A stretch of DNA of 7,383 nucleotides, taken from assembly GCA_043740415.1 (NCBI GenBank), contig JAYUCJ010000217.1, positions 1-7,383 on the forward strand. Direction: 5' to 3'. How positions within the stretch are numbered: the stretch's first letter is position 1; each line of letters starts with the position of its first letter. Source of the stretch: Aalborgiella sp043740415 (GTDB taxonomy: Bacteria > Pseudomonadota > Gammaproteobacteria > Burkholderiales > Burkholderiaceae_C). Shown piece by piece: positions 1-6,668 of this stretch. Below the pieces are notes generated by a model. That model saw only the letters and a program-made list of their open reading frames with translations, ran no database searches and had not been told where the DNA came from. Made by a program: the position numbers and the translations under genes.

Positions 1-3000
1 GCGATCACGCTGGTGGCCGAGGTGCCGCCTGTCGCGCCGCTTGGCGTGGTGATGCTGTCGACCACGGCTGCAATCGCTGCCGCTGGCACGGTCACGGTGG
101 TGGTTTCAGGTTTGCAGTTGGTCGGGTTCAACTTCTCACACATGGTGGTGACGATGGTGTAGACACCCGCCGGTGTGCCGGCTGGCACGCTGACTTGGCC
201 TGTCAGTGGATCAAGGGCTGGCACGTTGGTGTTGCCCGCTGGCGCTGTGGCAAGGACAGCGGCTGGGGTTGTCACGGTCAAGATGGCGTTGCCAGTGGCG
301 CCCACGGTAGGTACGACACCGCTAAGCAAGTCATTACCCAATATGTTGCCTGCGTTCGGTGTACCTGTCGCGCCGTTGATACCGGTGTTGAAGGTGTCAT
401 CCGCTGCAACCAGGGCTGAGGCGACCACGGTGATGGTGTCAGTGATCAGGGCGCAGTTCGGGCCGACTTTGTCGCACAGTTTGTAGATGATGCTGTACAC
501 GCCCGGTGGCGTCGTAGCGCTGGTGCTGATTGCGCCGGTCGCCGGGTTCAAGGCCATGCCCACGGGCAAGGCCGGGCTGCTGGCGTCGATACTGACATCC
601 GAGTTAACCGCTGTCGCGGCCACGCCGTTGACCGTGTCGTTGGCGCGCACGTTGGCGATCGGCGTCGAGGCCGCACCGGCGGTGGCGCTGCCGCTGTCGG
701 TCGCCGGGATGATCACTGGTGTGAAGGTGTTGATGTAGGTACAGACGATGGCCGTGTCCGTCGGCGCGATGGTCAAGCTGTTGCCGAGCAAGCCGCTGGT
801 GCCAGTACAGGCCAAGCTGCTGGTGTAGTTGGCCGGCACGCCGCTGGTGAAGGTTTCAGCCAAGGTCAGCACGCTGCCGACGGGCACTGTCTGGATGGCG
901 CCGGTGTCGGTCTCATTCGCCGTGTTAGCGACCGAGGCCAAGTCTGTTAAACCCGTGGCGCTGACGCTGACGGCGTCGTTCAAACTCGCACCTATCCAGG
1001 CCTTAGCCAGAGTCACTGTGGCGGTTTTCTTAGTGTTTGTGTAGGTACAGATGATGGCGGTGTCTGCACTACCTACCGTCAAGGTGCTGCCACTCAAGCC
1101 ACTGGTGCCGGTACAGGCTAGGCTGGTGGTGTAGTTAGCCGGTACGCCGGTGCTGAAGGTTTCGGCCAAGCTAAGGACACTACCCACCGCCACAGTTTGT
1201 GCGGTACCAGTGTCGGTTTCGTTAGCTGTATCAGCTACTGAGGCCAAGGAAGTTAAACCCGTAGCGCTGAAGCTGACCGTATCGTTCAAAGTTGCACCAA
1301 CCCAAGTTTTAACGAGGGTCAAGGTGGCGCTTGGTGGAGGTGTTGCTGAAATAGCAACCGCTACTACTGAGCCAGTGCAAGGGGCACCAATCGTACACGC
1401 CGTGTCACCCCCACCGCTGACGCCAGCAGCGTTATCTCCAGTGGTAGCTGCAGCTGATACGCTGATGGGTACGGTAATGACAATTGGACCAACTGCACCA
1501 GTAGCTATCGCACAACCAGTCAAGGTGACGCTGCCACTGGCTGGGCAGCCACTGAGTGTGCCTCCAGTTGCAGTGATACCCGAACTCGTGCTGATACCCG
1601 ACGGTAAGGTATCAGTAATGCTGATCGGCGCGGTTGTTGGACCGTTGGCCACTGCGATCTTGATAGTGTAAAACTGGCCAGTCGCATTAATCACGAGAGG
1701 ATTAGAGCTGACGGTTTTTGTGACTGTAAGAACTGGCGGAACTGGGGCAATAACTGTAATCGTCTGCGCACTAACTGAATTAGTTAAACCAATAAGCGCA
1801 GACATATCTGCTGCCGCATTTGTCACAACACCTAAAGCCGTTCCACTAACCGTTAACGTGACAGTACAAACCGCACCTGCTGCAACGCTGATGCCGCTAG
1901 TCGTAAAAGGCTGCGTAGCGTTTACGGCGGTAAAAGTTGGTGCGCCGCAATTACTACTACTTGGTGCCGTCGGATTTGCAATCGTCAACCCGCTGCGCAA
2001 GGTATCTCTAAACGTAATACCAGTTCTATTGACAGCATTTGCTGCACTGTTGTCAATCGTAAAAGTCAGACTTGTGGATTGACCTATGCCAACTGCAGAA
2101 GTTGTAAAAGCTTTAGTAAGTAGCGGCACTGGCGGCACGATGATGTCGTCTGCAGTGCTTGTCGCACCATTAAAATTTGTTATCGTTGCACCCGTTGTAG
2201 TCGTTGCCGTGCTCGCACTATTACTATATTTGCCAGCAACCACCGCCGCACCAACCGTAGCTGTAAAAGTTAAGTCAACGCTACCGCCAGCTGGAATGGT
2301 GAAACCACCCCAAACAGGAGCCGTAGCACCAACAGCTGGCGTGGTCGTAGTTGGCCTCAGCGAACCGCCATTCAATGCAATCGTACCCGTGGCGGCATAT
2401 GTGAAACCTGAAGGTAACGCGTCCGTCAGGGTAACACCAGTCGCTGGGCAACTACCAGACCCAGCTGTATTGGTCACTGTAAGCGTATAGCTTGCCGCAC
2501 CACCCGGCAACACAGTGGTAGGTGCATTGGCAACTTTGGTAACAACCAAGGAAGGAGCTGCACCAGCAACAGTAACATTGCCAAGTGCATAAGCTGCTGC
2601 GCCTACGCCAGACAACGTAAAGTCTTTGTTAGTGTGATCGTTAGCGGTTGCAGTAATGACTTTTGTGACCGTATTGGCATACGTACCGCAAGCAGTTGTG
2701 GTTGCCACATTTGCATTGAATTGGATTTGAAACGCACCTGCAATAAGTCCACCCGAAGCCAACAAATTATTAAAAACGCCCCATGAAGGTGTAGCCGTGC
2801 CCGCCACTGGATCAAGTATGGATACTCGAGTTGAATTAGTACCTGGTAGTGGCCCAATAGAAGTCGTGGATAGATAGGTAAAACCAGTGGGAAGTGTGTC
2901 AGTAACTCGAATATCATTCACAGGGGAAGAAGTGCCAGCTGCATCAACCTTGATGGTGTATGTTGCCGTTCCACCAGGCGCGACTGTAGGAGTAGTGGTA

Positions 3001-3161
3001 GTTTTGGTGATGGTGTTGTGCGCATAAGCCAACGGCGCAGCTACGATGGAAAACAAACCGATAAGCGAGATCGCTAAAAAAGTACGGCGTAGGAATATCG
3101 TTAGAGTTAGAGCAAAACGAGCTTGAAGTGTTTGATGACAGGAAAAATTAAACTTTTTCAT
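1..3161 (-). CDS. Large secreted/surface DUF11- and Ig-like repeat protein, N-terminal 1053 residues (C-terminus outside window)
   Basis: I read this frame codon by codon from the ATG at 3161-3159 to the left edge and found no stop, so the gene is partial only at its 3' end. Residues 1-47 form a signal peptide with a long basic N-region, a hydrophobic core around residues 28-45 and a likely cleavage site after AYA. The mature part is rich in Thr, Ala, Ser, Val and Gly. DUF11-like modules start near residues 50, 200, 344 and 474; most show the pattern 'xxTKxxxxxxxxxGxxxxYTIxV...TDTLPxGFTY', and the third resembles DUF7933. Two tandem 102-residue SpaA/prealbumin-like repeats cover about 606-707 and 708-809. 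Two Ig-like repeats follow (about 811-910 and 914-1020), ending with the motif C(D/E)K(L/V)xPxNC. Such proteins are exported and often act as adhesins or surface-layer components; that role is inferred. The ATG is the most upstream one before an in-frame TAG at 3233-3231. No good ribosome binding site is visible. The anchoring signal cannot be seen. Confidence 0.88.
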   Translation of the reverse strand, partial: MKKFNFSCHQTLQARFALTLTIFLRRTFLAISLIGLFSIVAAPLAYAHNTITKTTTTPTVAPGGTATYTIKVDAAGTSSPVNDIRVTDTLPTGFTYLSTTSIGPLPGTNSTRVSILDPVAGTATPSWGVFNNLLASGGLIAGAFQIQFNANVATTTACGTYANTVTKVITATANDHTNKDFTLSGVGAAAYALGNVTVAGAAPSLVVTKVANAPTTVLPGGAASYTLTVTNTAGSGSCPATGVTLTDALPSGFTYAATGTIALNGGSLRPTTTTPAVGATAPVWGGFTIPAGGSVDLTFTATVGAAVVAGKYSNSASTATTTTGATITNFNGATSTADDIIVPPVPLLTKAFTTSAVGIGQSTSLTFTIDNSAANAVNRTGITFRDTLRSGLTIANPTAPSSSNCGAPTFTAVNATQPFTTSGISVAAGAVCTVTLTVSGTALGVVTNAAADMSALIGLTNSVSAQTITVIAPVPPVLTVTKTVSSNPLVINATGQFYTIKIAVANGPTTAPISITDTLPSGISTSSGITATGGTLSGCPASGSVTLTGCAIATGAVGPIVITVPISVSAAATTGDNAAGVSGGGDTACTIGAPCTGSVVAVAISATPPPSATLTLVKTWVGATLNDTVSFSATGLTSLASVADTANETDTGTAQTVAVGSVLSLAETFSTGVPANYTTSLACTGTSGLSGSTLTVGSADTAIICTYTNTKKTATVTLAKAWIGASLNDAVSVSATGLTDLASVANTANETDTGAIQTVPVGSVLTLAETFTSGVPANYTSSLACTGTSGLLGNSLTIAPTDTAIVCTYINTFTPVIIPATDSGSATAGAASTPIANVRANDTVNGVAATAVNSDVSIDASSPALPVGMALNPATGAISTSATTPPGVYSIIYKLCDKVGPNCALITDTITVVASALVAADDTFNTGINGATGTPNAGNILGNDLLSGVVPTVGATGNAILTVTTPAAVLATAPAGNTNVPALDPLTGQVSVPAGTPAGVYTIVTTMCEKLNPTNCKPETTTVTVPAAAIAAVVDSITTPSGATGGTSATSVI
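735..1040 (-). repeat. Tandem 306-bp coding repeat, C-terminal copy (SpaA/prealbumin-like module)
   Basis: This is the second copy, encoding about residues 708-809. It opens with TVTLAKAWIGASLNDAV and ends with CTYINT. The period is exactly 306 bp, measured between the matching gtaggtacaga starts at 735 and 1041, and no indel is needed to align the copies. Hand-counted GC is about 61%, higher than the other copy, and many differences are synonymous third-position changes. This fits an old duplication kept under protein-level selection rather than a recent slippage event. Confidence 0.8.
1041..1346 (-). repeat. Tandem 306-bp coding repeat, N-terminal copy (SpaA/prealbumin-like module)
   Basis: This is the first of two adjacent copies, in protein order, encoding about residues 606-707 of the surface protein. 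It opens with TLTLVKTWVGATLNDTV and ends with CTYTNT. By my hand alignment about 74 of 102 residues match the second copy. The pattern of a KxW strand, AETF, a central CTGTSGL and a closing CTYxNT is typical of prealbumin-like/SpaA beta-sandwich modules in bacterial surface proteins; the two cysteines could form a disulfide. Hand-counted GC is about 56%. Confidence 0.8.
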
Positions 3162-3215
3162 ATATTTACGCTTGAATCCGTGTCCAAAACAAAGTGACGT
3201 ATCGGTAATAAATAA

Positions 3216-3245
3216 GCGTTGCAGATTTATCTAAACCTGCAACGC
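3216..3245. promoter_or_regulatory. 9-bp perfect inverted repeat upstream of the surface-protein gene (operator or 5' UTR hairpin)
   Basis: GCGTTGCAG at 3216-3224 is perfectly complementary to CTGCAACGC at 3237-3245. After one A-C mismatch three more pairs (TTT/AAA) extend the stem, leaving a short loop. It lies 55-84 bp upstream of the surface-protein ATG. It is placed upstream of both flanking genes, so a terminator for either is unlikely; an operator or a hairpin in the surface-gene leader are the natural readings. A weak TTGCAT (3251-3246, minus) sits just outside it, which would put the repeat over a promoter, but the matching -10 is poor. Confidence 0.45.
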
Positions 3246-3277
3246 ATGCAAAATTAAGGATTTTTAAAAAAACTAGA

Positions 3278-3293
3278 TCGTTAAGTCTAACGA
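3278..3293. promoter_or_regulatory. Short inverted repeat TCGTTA-N4-TAACGA
   Basis: Six-base arms TCGTTA and TAACGA are separated by AGTC in the divergent intergenic region, 33 bp from the larger inverted repeat. The size and symmetry fit a dimeric regulator half-site pair, but a 6-bp palindrome in AT-rich DNA can arise by chance, and no regulator gene is in the window. Confidence 0.25.
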
Positions 3294-3561
3294 AGATATG
3301 ATTCTTGATACACTTTTATACAACTCAAAACACCACGAATTTAGACTAAAACAGACTTTTAGCCGGTTTTTAACTTTTTTATTTAATGCTTAGCCGCGCA
3401 AGAGCTTACCCATCAAAACCCTTTGAGAACTTTTGGGTGCATGAAAATCTGACCTGATGTAATACATGCGAAAAAGAACTTGAGCCAACGACTTCTGCTA
3501 GGCTAGGCGCTACATATCGCAATCTATCTAAAGCTGTCAGACAACTCCGCCAAAATCCAAC

Positions 3562-4755
3562 ATGTCCCAAACCACCGTCGTCTTCCTCCTCGCTCTGCTT
3601 TTAGGCATTCAGCCTGTCACCACTGACCTGTATTTGCCCGCCCTGCCCGCAATCACGGCGAACTTTGGCTCTAGCATGGCGCAGGCGCAGTTCACTTTGT
3701 CGGGCTTGTTGCTGGTTTTTGGTGCATCGCAACTGGTTTGGGGGCCAGTTTCAGACAAATATGGCCGCAAGCCGATTTTGTTGCTTGGCTTGGGCATTTA
3801 CAGTGCTGCTGCCATGGCTGCTGCATGGGCAAGTTCCATGTCAGAGCTGATCGGGTGGCGCTGCCTGCAAGGCTTGGGCATGGGCGCGGTGGTCATGTGT
3901 GGGCGCGCGCTGGTACGCGATTTGTACGCGCCTGTCGATGGCGTGAAGGTGATGTCCAAAGGTTTGTCTGGCTTAGGGGTGCTCGCGTGTTTAAGTGCAC
4001 CACTTGGCAGTGTGCTGACGGCGCATTTTGGCATTAGGGTGACGCTTTTAGCCATGGCCGTGTTTGGCCTGTTTGCTTTAGGGATGATTTTGATGAATTT
4101 TCAAGAATCGCTCACCGCCAAAAACCCGGGCGCATTGCAGCCACGGCAAATGCTGCACACTTGGGTGCAAATTTTGAAACACCCTATTTTTTTGACTTTT
4201 TCCGCCATCTCCATTGCCTCGTATTGCGTCCTGTTTGTATTTTTATCGACCTCATCTTTTGTGTTTATCAAGCATTTTGGTTTCTCGGTACAAAGCTATG
4301 GTTTGGTGATGCTGGGCATGTCCTCTAACTATTTAGCGGGCACATTTTTGTGCCGACGTTTGTTGGCGCGCTTGGGCATGGCTAAAACCATGCAAATTGC
4401 GGGTATCTTGACTTTCATCGGTGGCACAGTGCTGGTGGCGCTCTTGGTCGCCGGGGTTGACCACCCTTTAGCGGTGATGTTGCCGTTTTATCTGATGTCC
4501 ATCAGCCACGGTATTCACCAACCCTGCGGTCAAACCGGCGCGATTGCCCCCTTCGGCCACGCTGCGGGCACTGCGTCCGCACTTAACGGCTTTTTAATGA
4601 TGTTTTTTGCTTTTTTAACCAGTATTTGCCTGAGTTATTTACAATCCACGTTGTCAGCCACTGGTACGCTGCCGCTGGTTTACGCCATGGGCTTTTGGGC
4701 ACTGCTACTTTCGTGTGTCGCTTGGACAGCGGTACAAAAGCATGCTCTCAAATAA
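3562..4755 (+). CDS. Bcr/CflA-family multidrug efflux MFS transporter
   Basis: This 397-residue inner-membrane protein has the usual length and roughly 12 hydrophobic segments of the DHA1 (12-TMS) drug:proton antiporters. Family marks are TTDLYLPALPAI in TM1 (residues 20-31), motif A GPVSDKYGRKP (61-71) in the TM2-TM3 loop, motif B-like RCLQGLGMGAVV (100-111) with its Arg in TM4, motif C-like APLGSVLTAHFG (146-157) in TM5, and the Bcr/CflA-typical C-terminal stretch GHAAGTASALNGF (332-344). Members export small drugs such as bicyclomycin, chloramphenicol or sulfonamides using the proton gradient; the substrate here cannot be told. The start is chosen because TM1 begins at once and the length fits; there is no Shine-Dalgarno sequence before it. 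It is divergent from the surface-protein gene and 36 bp ahead of miaA, so it is probably the first gene of a three-gene operon. Confidence 0.93.
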   Translation: MSQTTVVFLLALLLGIQPVTTDLYLPALPAITANFGSSMAQAQFTLSGLLLVFGASQLVWGPVSDKYGRKPILLLGLGIYSAAAMAAAWASSMSELIGWRCLQGLGMGAVVMCGRALVRDLYAPVDGVKVMSKGLSGLGVLACLSAPLGSVLTAHFGIRVTLLAMAVFGLFALGMILMNFQESLTAKNPGALQPRQMLHTWVQILKHPIFLTFSAISIASYCVLFVFLSTSSFVFIKHFGFSVQSYGLVMLGMSSNYLAGTFLCRRLLARLGMAKTMQIAGILTFIGGTVLVALLVAGVDHPLAVMLPFYLMSISHGIHQPCGQTGAIAPFGHAAGTASALNGFLMMFFAFLTSICLSYLQSTLSATGTLPLVYAMGFWALLLSCVAWTAVQKHALK

Positions 4756-4791
4756 TTCAAAATCACCACAATTCATCGACCGTAATTTGAC

Positions 4792-5847
4792 ATGTCGACT
4801 GCGACTTTGCCCCGTTTCATAGCGTTGGCTGGCCCCACCGCCTCGGGCAAAACCGCAGCAGCATTGGCCATCGCCCACCACTTGCGCTGCCAAACATTTG
4901 TGGAAATTATCAGCGTTGATTCGGCCTTGGTCTACACCGGCATGGACATTGGCACCGCCAAGCCCAGTGCCGCTGAATTAGCCAGTGCGCCCCACCATTT
5001 GATCGATATTCGCGACCCGTTGCAGCCCTACTCCGCCGCTGAATTTGCGAAAGACGCCACGCGTTTGATCACTGAAATCACAGATCGCGGGCATTTACCG
5101 CTGCTGGTGGGCGGCACGATGCTGTATTTCAAGGCGCTGTTTGAGGGCTTGGACGACATGCCGGCGGCGAATGCAGACATTCGCGCCACTTTGGAGCTTG
5201 AAGCCGCCCACATCGGCTGGCCAGCCATGCATGGCAAATTAGCTGACGTTGACCCCATTACCGCTGCCCGCTTGCAACCCAACGATGCGCAGCGTATTCA
5301 GCGCGCTTTGGAGGTGTTTCGCATCTCTGGCAAGCCGCTGTCGTCGTTTCAATTGAGAAATCAAGAACTCAAAAATACTATGATTAACATAGCACCTCAG
5401 GCAATAAACACGCCGGCTACAACCATAAATAGCACTAAAAATGCACTTTTTATATCGCTAGAGCCGCAAAACCGTGCTTGGCTGCACGAACGCATCGCCC
5501 AACGCTTTGACCTGATGCTAGCCAGCGGTTTTGAGGAAGAAGTCCGCAGCCTGCGCGCGCGGGGCGATTTGCACTTGGACACCCCATCTATCCGCTGCGT
5601 GGGCTACCGGCAAATGTGGGAAGCTTTGGACGCTGTAAATGACGCAGTTCTGGATAAAAAAACAGCTTTTGAAATGCGTGACAAAGGCATAGCCGCGACG
5701 CGCCAGCTGTGCAAACGACAGCTGACTTGGCTGCGCTCTATGCCGCAGCGGCAAATTGTGCCCTGCGACGCGCCCAACGCCTTGGTGCAAGTGCTAAATT
5801 TGGTAGATACTTGGCTAAACGTTAAAGAACTTAAACCAGTGGGATAA
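4792..5847 (+). CDS. miaA: tRNA dimethylallyltransferase (tRNA A37 isopentenyltransferase)
   Basis: MiaA transfers a dimethylallyl group from DMAPP to N6 of A37 in tRNAs that read codons starting with U, the first step towards ms2i6A, and acts in the cytoplasm. Visible motifs: P-loop GPTASGKT (14-21), DSALVYTGMDIGTAKP (43-58) with the catalytic Asp, HHLIDIRDP (68-76), LPLLVGGTMLYFKAL (102-116), the DPITAARLQPNDAQRIQRALEV block (154-175), RCVGYRQMWEALD (268-280) and ATRQLCKRQLTWLRSM (302-317). At 351 residues it is long for the family (roughly 300-340). The extra length fits a low-GC in-frame stretch at residues 187-223, in the variable part between the RALEV..GKPLS segment and the FISLEP strand, listed separately. 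No Shine-Dalgarno sequence precedes the ATG. The stop is 8 bp before map, which implies co-transcription. Confidence 0.96.
   Translation: MSTATLPRFIALAGPTASGKTAAALAIAHHLRCQTFVEIISVDSALVYTGMDIGTAKPSAAELASAPHHLIDIRDPLQPYSAAEFAKDATRLITEITDRGHLPLLVGGTMLYFKALFEGLDDMPAANADIRATLELEAAHIGWPAMHGKLADVDPITAARLQPNDAQRIQRALEVFRISGKPLSSFQLRNQELKNTMINIAPQAINTPATTINSTKNALFISLEPQNRAWLHERIAQRFDLMLASGFEEEVRSLRARGDLHLDTPSIRCVGYRQMWEALDAVNDAVLDKKTAFEMRDKGIAATRQLCKRQLTWLRSMPQRQIVPCDAPNALVQVLNLVDTWLNVKELKPVG
5351..5460 (+). other. Low-GC in-frame insertion-like segment inside miaA
   Basis: Hand-counted GC is 37 of 110 bases (34%), while flanking miaA is well above 50%. It encodes residues 187-223, rich in Asn, Thr, Ile and Lys (for example NTMINIAPQAINTPATTINS), which has no match to conserved MiaA motifs and makes this loop about 15-20 residues longer than I recall for E. 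coli MiaA. It carries a small inverted repeat, CTATG-N5-CATAG, at 5378-5392. The reading frame stays open on both sides. It may be a dispersed short repeat captured in frame or just a fast-evolving loop; I cannot tell without a genome search. Confidence 0.5.
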
Positions 5848-5855
5848 TTGCAGGC

Positions 5856-6626
5856 ATGACGATTACATACAAAGACGAACAAGGCATCGCGGGCATGCGC
5901 GTAGCGGGCAAATTGGCCTCCGAGGTGCTGGATTATTTGACCCCCTTCGTAAAGCCCGGTGTCACCACCAACGCGCTGGACAAACTGGCGCACGACTACA
6001 TCACCCAAGTGCAAGGCGGCATCCCTGCCCCGCTGAACTACACCGGCGGTGGTGATATTCCCTACCCAAAGTCGATTTGCACCTCTGTCAACCACCAAGT
6101 CTGCCACGGCATTCCTAACGACAAAGCGCTGAAAAAGGGCGACACCGTCAATATCGACGTGACAGTCATCAAAGACGGCTGGCACGGCGACACCAGCCGC
6201 ATGTTTGGCGTGGGTGAATTGTCCATCGCAGCCAAGCGCCTGAGCGCACTGACGTATGACGCGATGTGGATCGGCATTGCACAGGTCAAACCTGGCGCAC
6301 ATCTGGGCGATATTGGTGCAGCGATTCAAAAATTCTCTGAAAACAACGGTTTCAGCGTGGTGCGCGAGTTTTGTGGCCACGGCATTGGCCGCATCTTTCA
6401 TGAAGAGCCGCAAGTGCTGCATTACGGCAAACCGGGCACGCTGGAAGAGCTGAAAGTGGGCATGACCTTCACCATCGAGCCGATGATCACCATGGGCACC
6501 TGGAAGCACGACTCGTGGGACGACGACTGGACTGCGGTCACCAGCGACGGCAAGCGCACCGCCCAGTTCGAACACACCCTCCTTGTCACCGAAACCGGCG
6601 TCGAAATCCTTACCCTCTGGCCCTAA
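5856..6626 (+). CDS. map: Type I methionine aminopeptidase
   Basis: This enzyme removes the initiator Met from nascent proteins whose second residue is small, in the cytoplasm at the ribosome exit, using a dinuclear metal site. All expected residues are present with a constant +4 offset from E. coli MAP: metal ligands D101, D112 (in HGDTSRMF), H175 (in CGHGIGR), E208 (in FTIEPM) and E239 (in QFEHT), plus the substrate-binding histidines H84 (VCHGIP) and H182 (FHEEP). The 256 residues form the catalytic pita-bread domain only, with no N-terminal extension, as usual in proteobacteria. It starts 8 bp after the miaA stop, with no strong ribosome binding site, so translation may be coupled. Genomic coupling to miaA rather than to rpsB is noteworthy. 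A long antisense open frame covers it, which I take as a shadow. Confidence 0.97.
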   Translation: MTITYKDEQGIAGMRVAGKLASEVLDYLTPFVKPGVTTNALDKLAHDYITQVQGGIPAPLNYTGGGDIPYPKSICTSVNHQVCHGIPNDKALKKGDTVNIDVTVIKDGWHGDTSRMFGVGELSIAAKRLSALTYDAMWIGIAQVKPGAHLGDIGAAIQKFSENNGFSVVREFCGHGIGRIFHEEPQVLHYGKPGTLEELKVGMTFTIEPMITMGTWKHDSWDDDWTAVTSDGKRTAQFEHTLLVTETGVEILTLWP

Positions 6627-6641
6627 CCAGCATCCCACATT

Positions 6642-6659
6642 GTGCTACGGGTGCTACAC
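6642..6659 (+). repeat. Tandem 9-bp direct repeat at the toxin-antitoxin promoter
   Basis: GTGCTACGG at 6642-6650 is followed directly by GTGCTACAC at 6651-6659; the first seven bases are identical. The second unit overlaps the proposed extended -10 element. Phd/YefM-type antitoxins usually repress their own operon by binding short repeated sites across the promoter, so these are candidate operator half-sites. That role is inferred from position only. Confidence 0.4.
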
Positions 6660-6660
6660 T
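6652..6660 (+). promoter_or_regulatory. Extended -10 promoter of the toxin-antitoxin operon
   Basis: TGCTACACT fits the extended -10 pattern TGnTAnnnT. No TTGACA-like -35 is seen at the expected distance (around 6631-6638), which is common for extended -10 promoters. Initiation 7-9 bases downstream would fall at about 6667-6669, at or beside the GTG codon at 6669, predicting a leaderless mRNA for the antitoxin. Confidence 0.45.
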
Positions 6661-6668
6661 GGGGCCTC

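Larger units (their letters stand above)
3162..3561. other. AT-rich divergent intergenic region (about 400 bp)
   Basis: This gap separates the minus-strand surface-protein gene from the plus-strand transporter gene, so it should hold both promoters. It is markedly AT-richer than the flanking genes, with A and T runs at 3261-3272 and 3365-3383. I see no gene, tRNA or convincing small ORF. It contains a strong inverted repeat (3216-3245) and a shorter one (3278-3293), listed separately. For the plus strand the best -10-like hexamer is TGTAAT at 3458-3463, with only a poor TTGGGT 19 bp upstream; for the minus strand no hexamer pair is convincing. Promoter positions are therefore unresolved. Confidence 0.75.

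Noticed and set aside
175..2490. Six plus-strand open frames (175-486, 487-738, 829-1044, 1150-1671, 1720-2082, 2086-2490)
   Set aside because: They lie antisense to the continuous 1053-codon minus frame, which has a signal peptide and recognisable modules. Their products are low-complexity Val/Ala/Pro/Thr strings reflecting the repeat composition of the other strand.
2603..2917. Minus-strand open frame of 104 codons
   Set aside because: It is in a different frame of the same strand as the surface-protein gene, which reads cleanly through as DUF11-like sequence; this one resembles no protein family.
3346..3383. Possible rho-independent terminator (CTAAAA-N5-TTTTAG followed by T runs) on the plus strand
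   Set aside because: The stem is only six mostly A-T pairs, the T run is interrupted, and no plus-strand gene ends upstream of it.
3480..3516. Promoter candidates just upstream of the transporter gene (TTGAGC at 3480, TACATA at 3511)
   Set aside because: The two hexamers do not pair at a 16-18 bp spacing and each matches consensus poorly.
5604..6638. Minus-strand open frame of 344 codons across map and the end of miaA
   Set aside because: It is long but exactly antisense to two genes with complete catalytic motifs; its His/Val/Arg-rich product looks like the complement of GC-rich codons and shows no domain.
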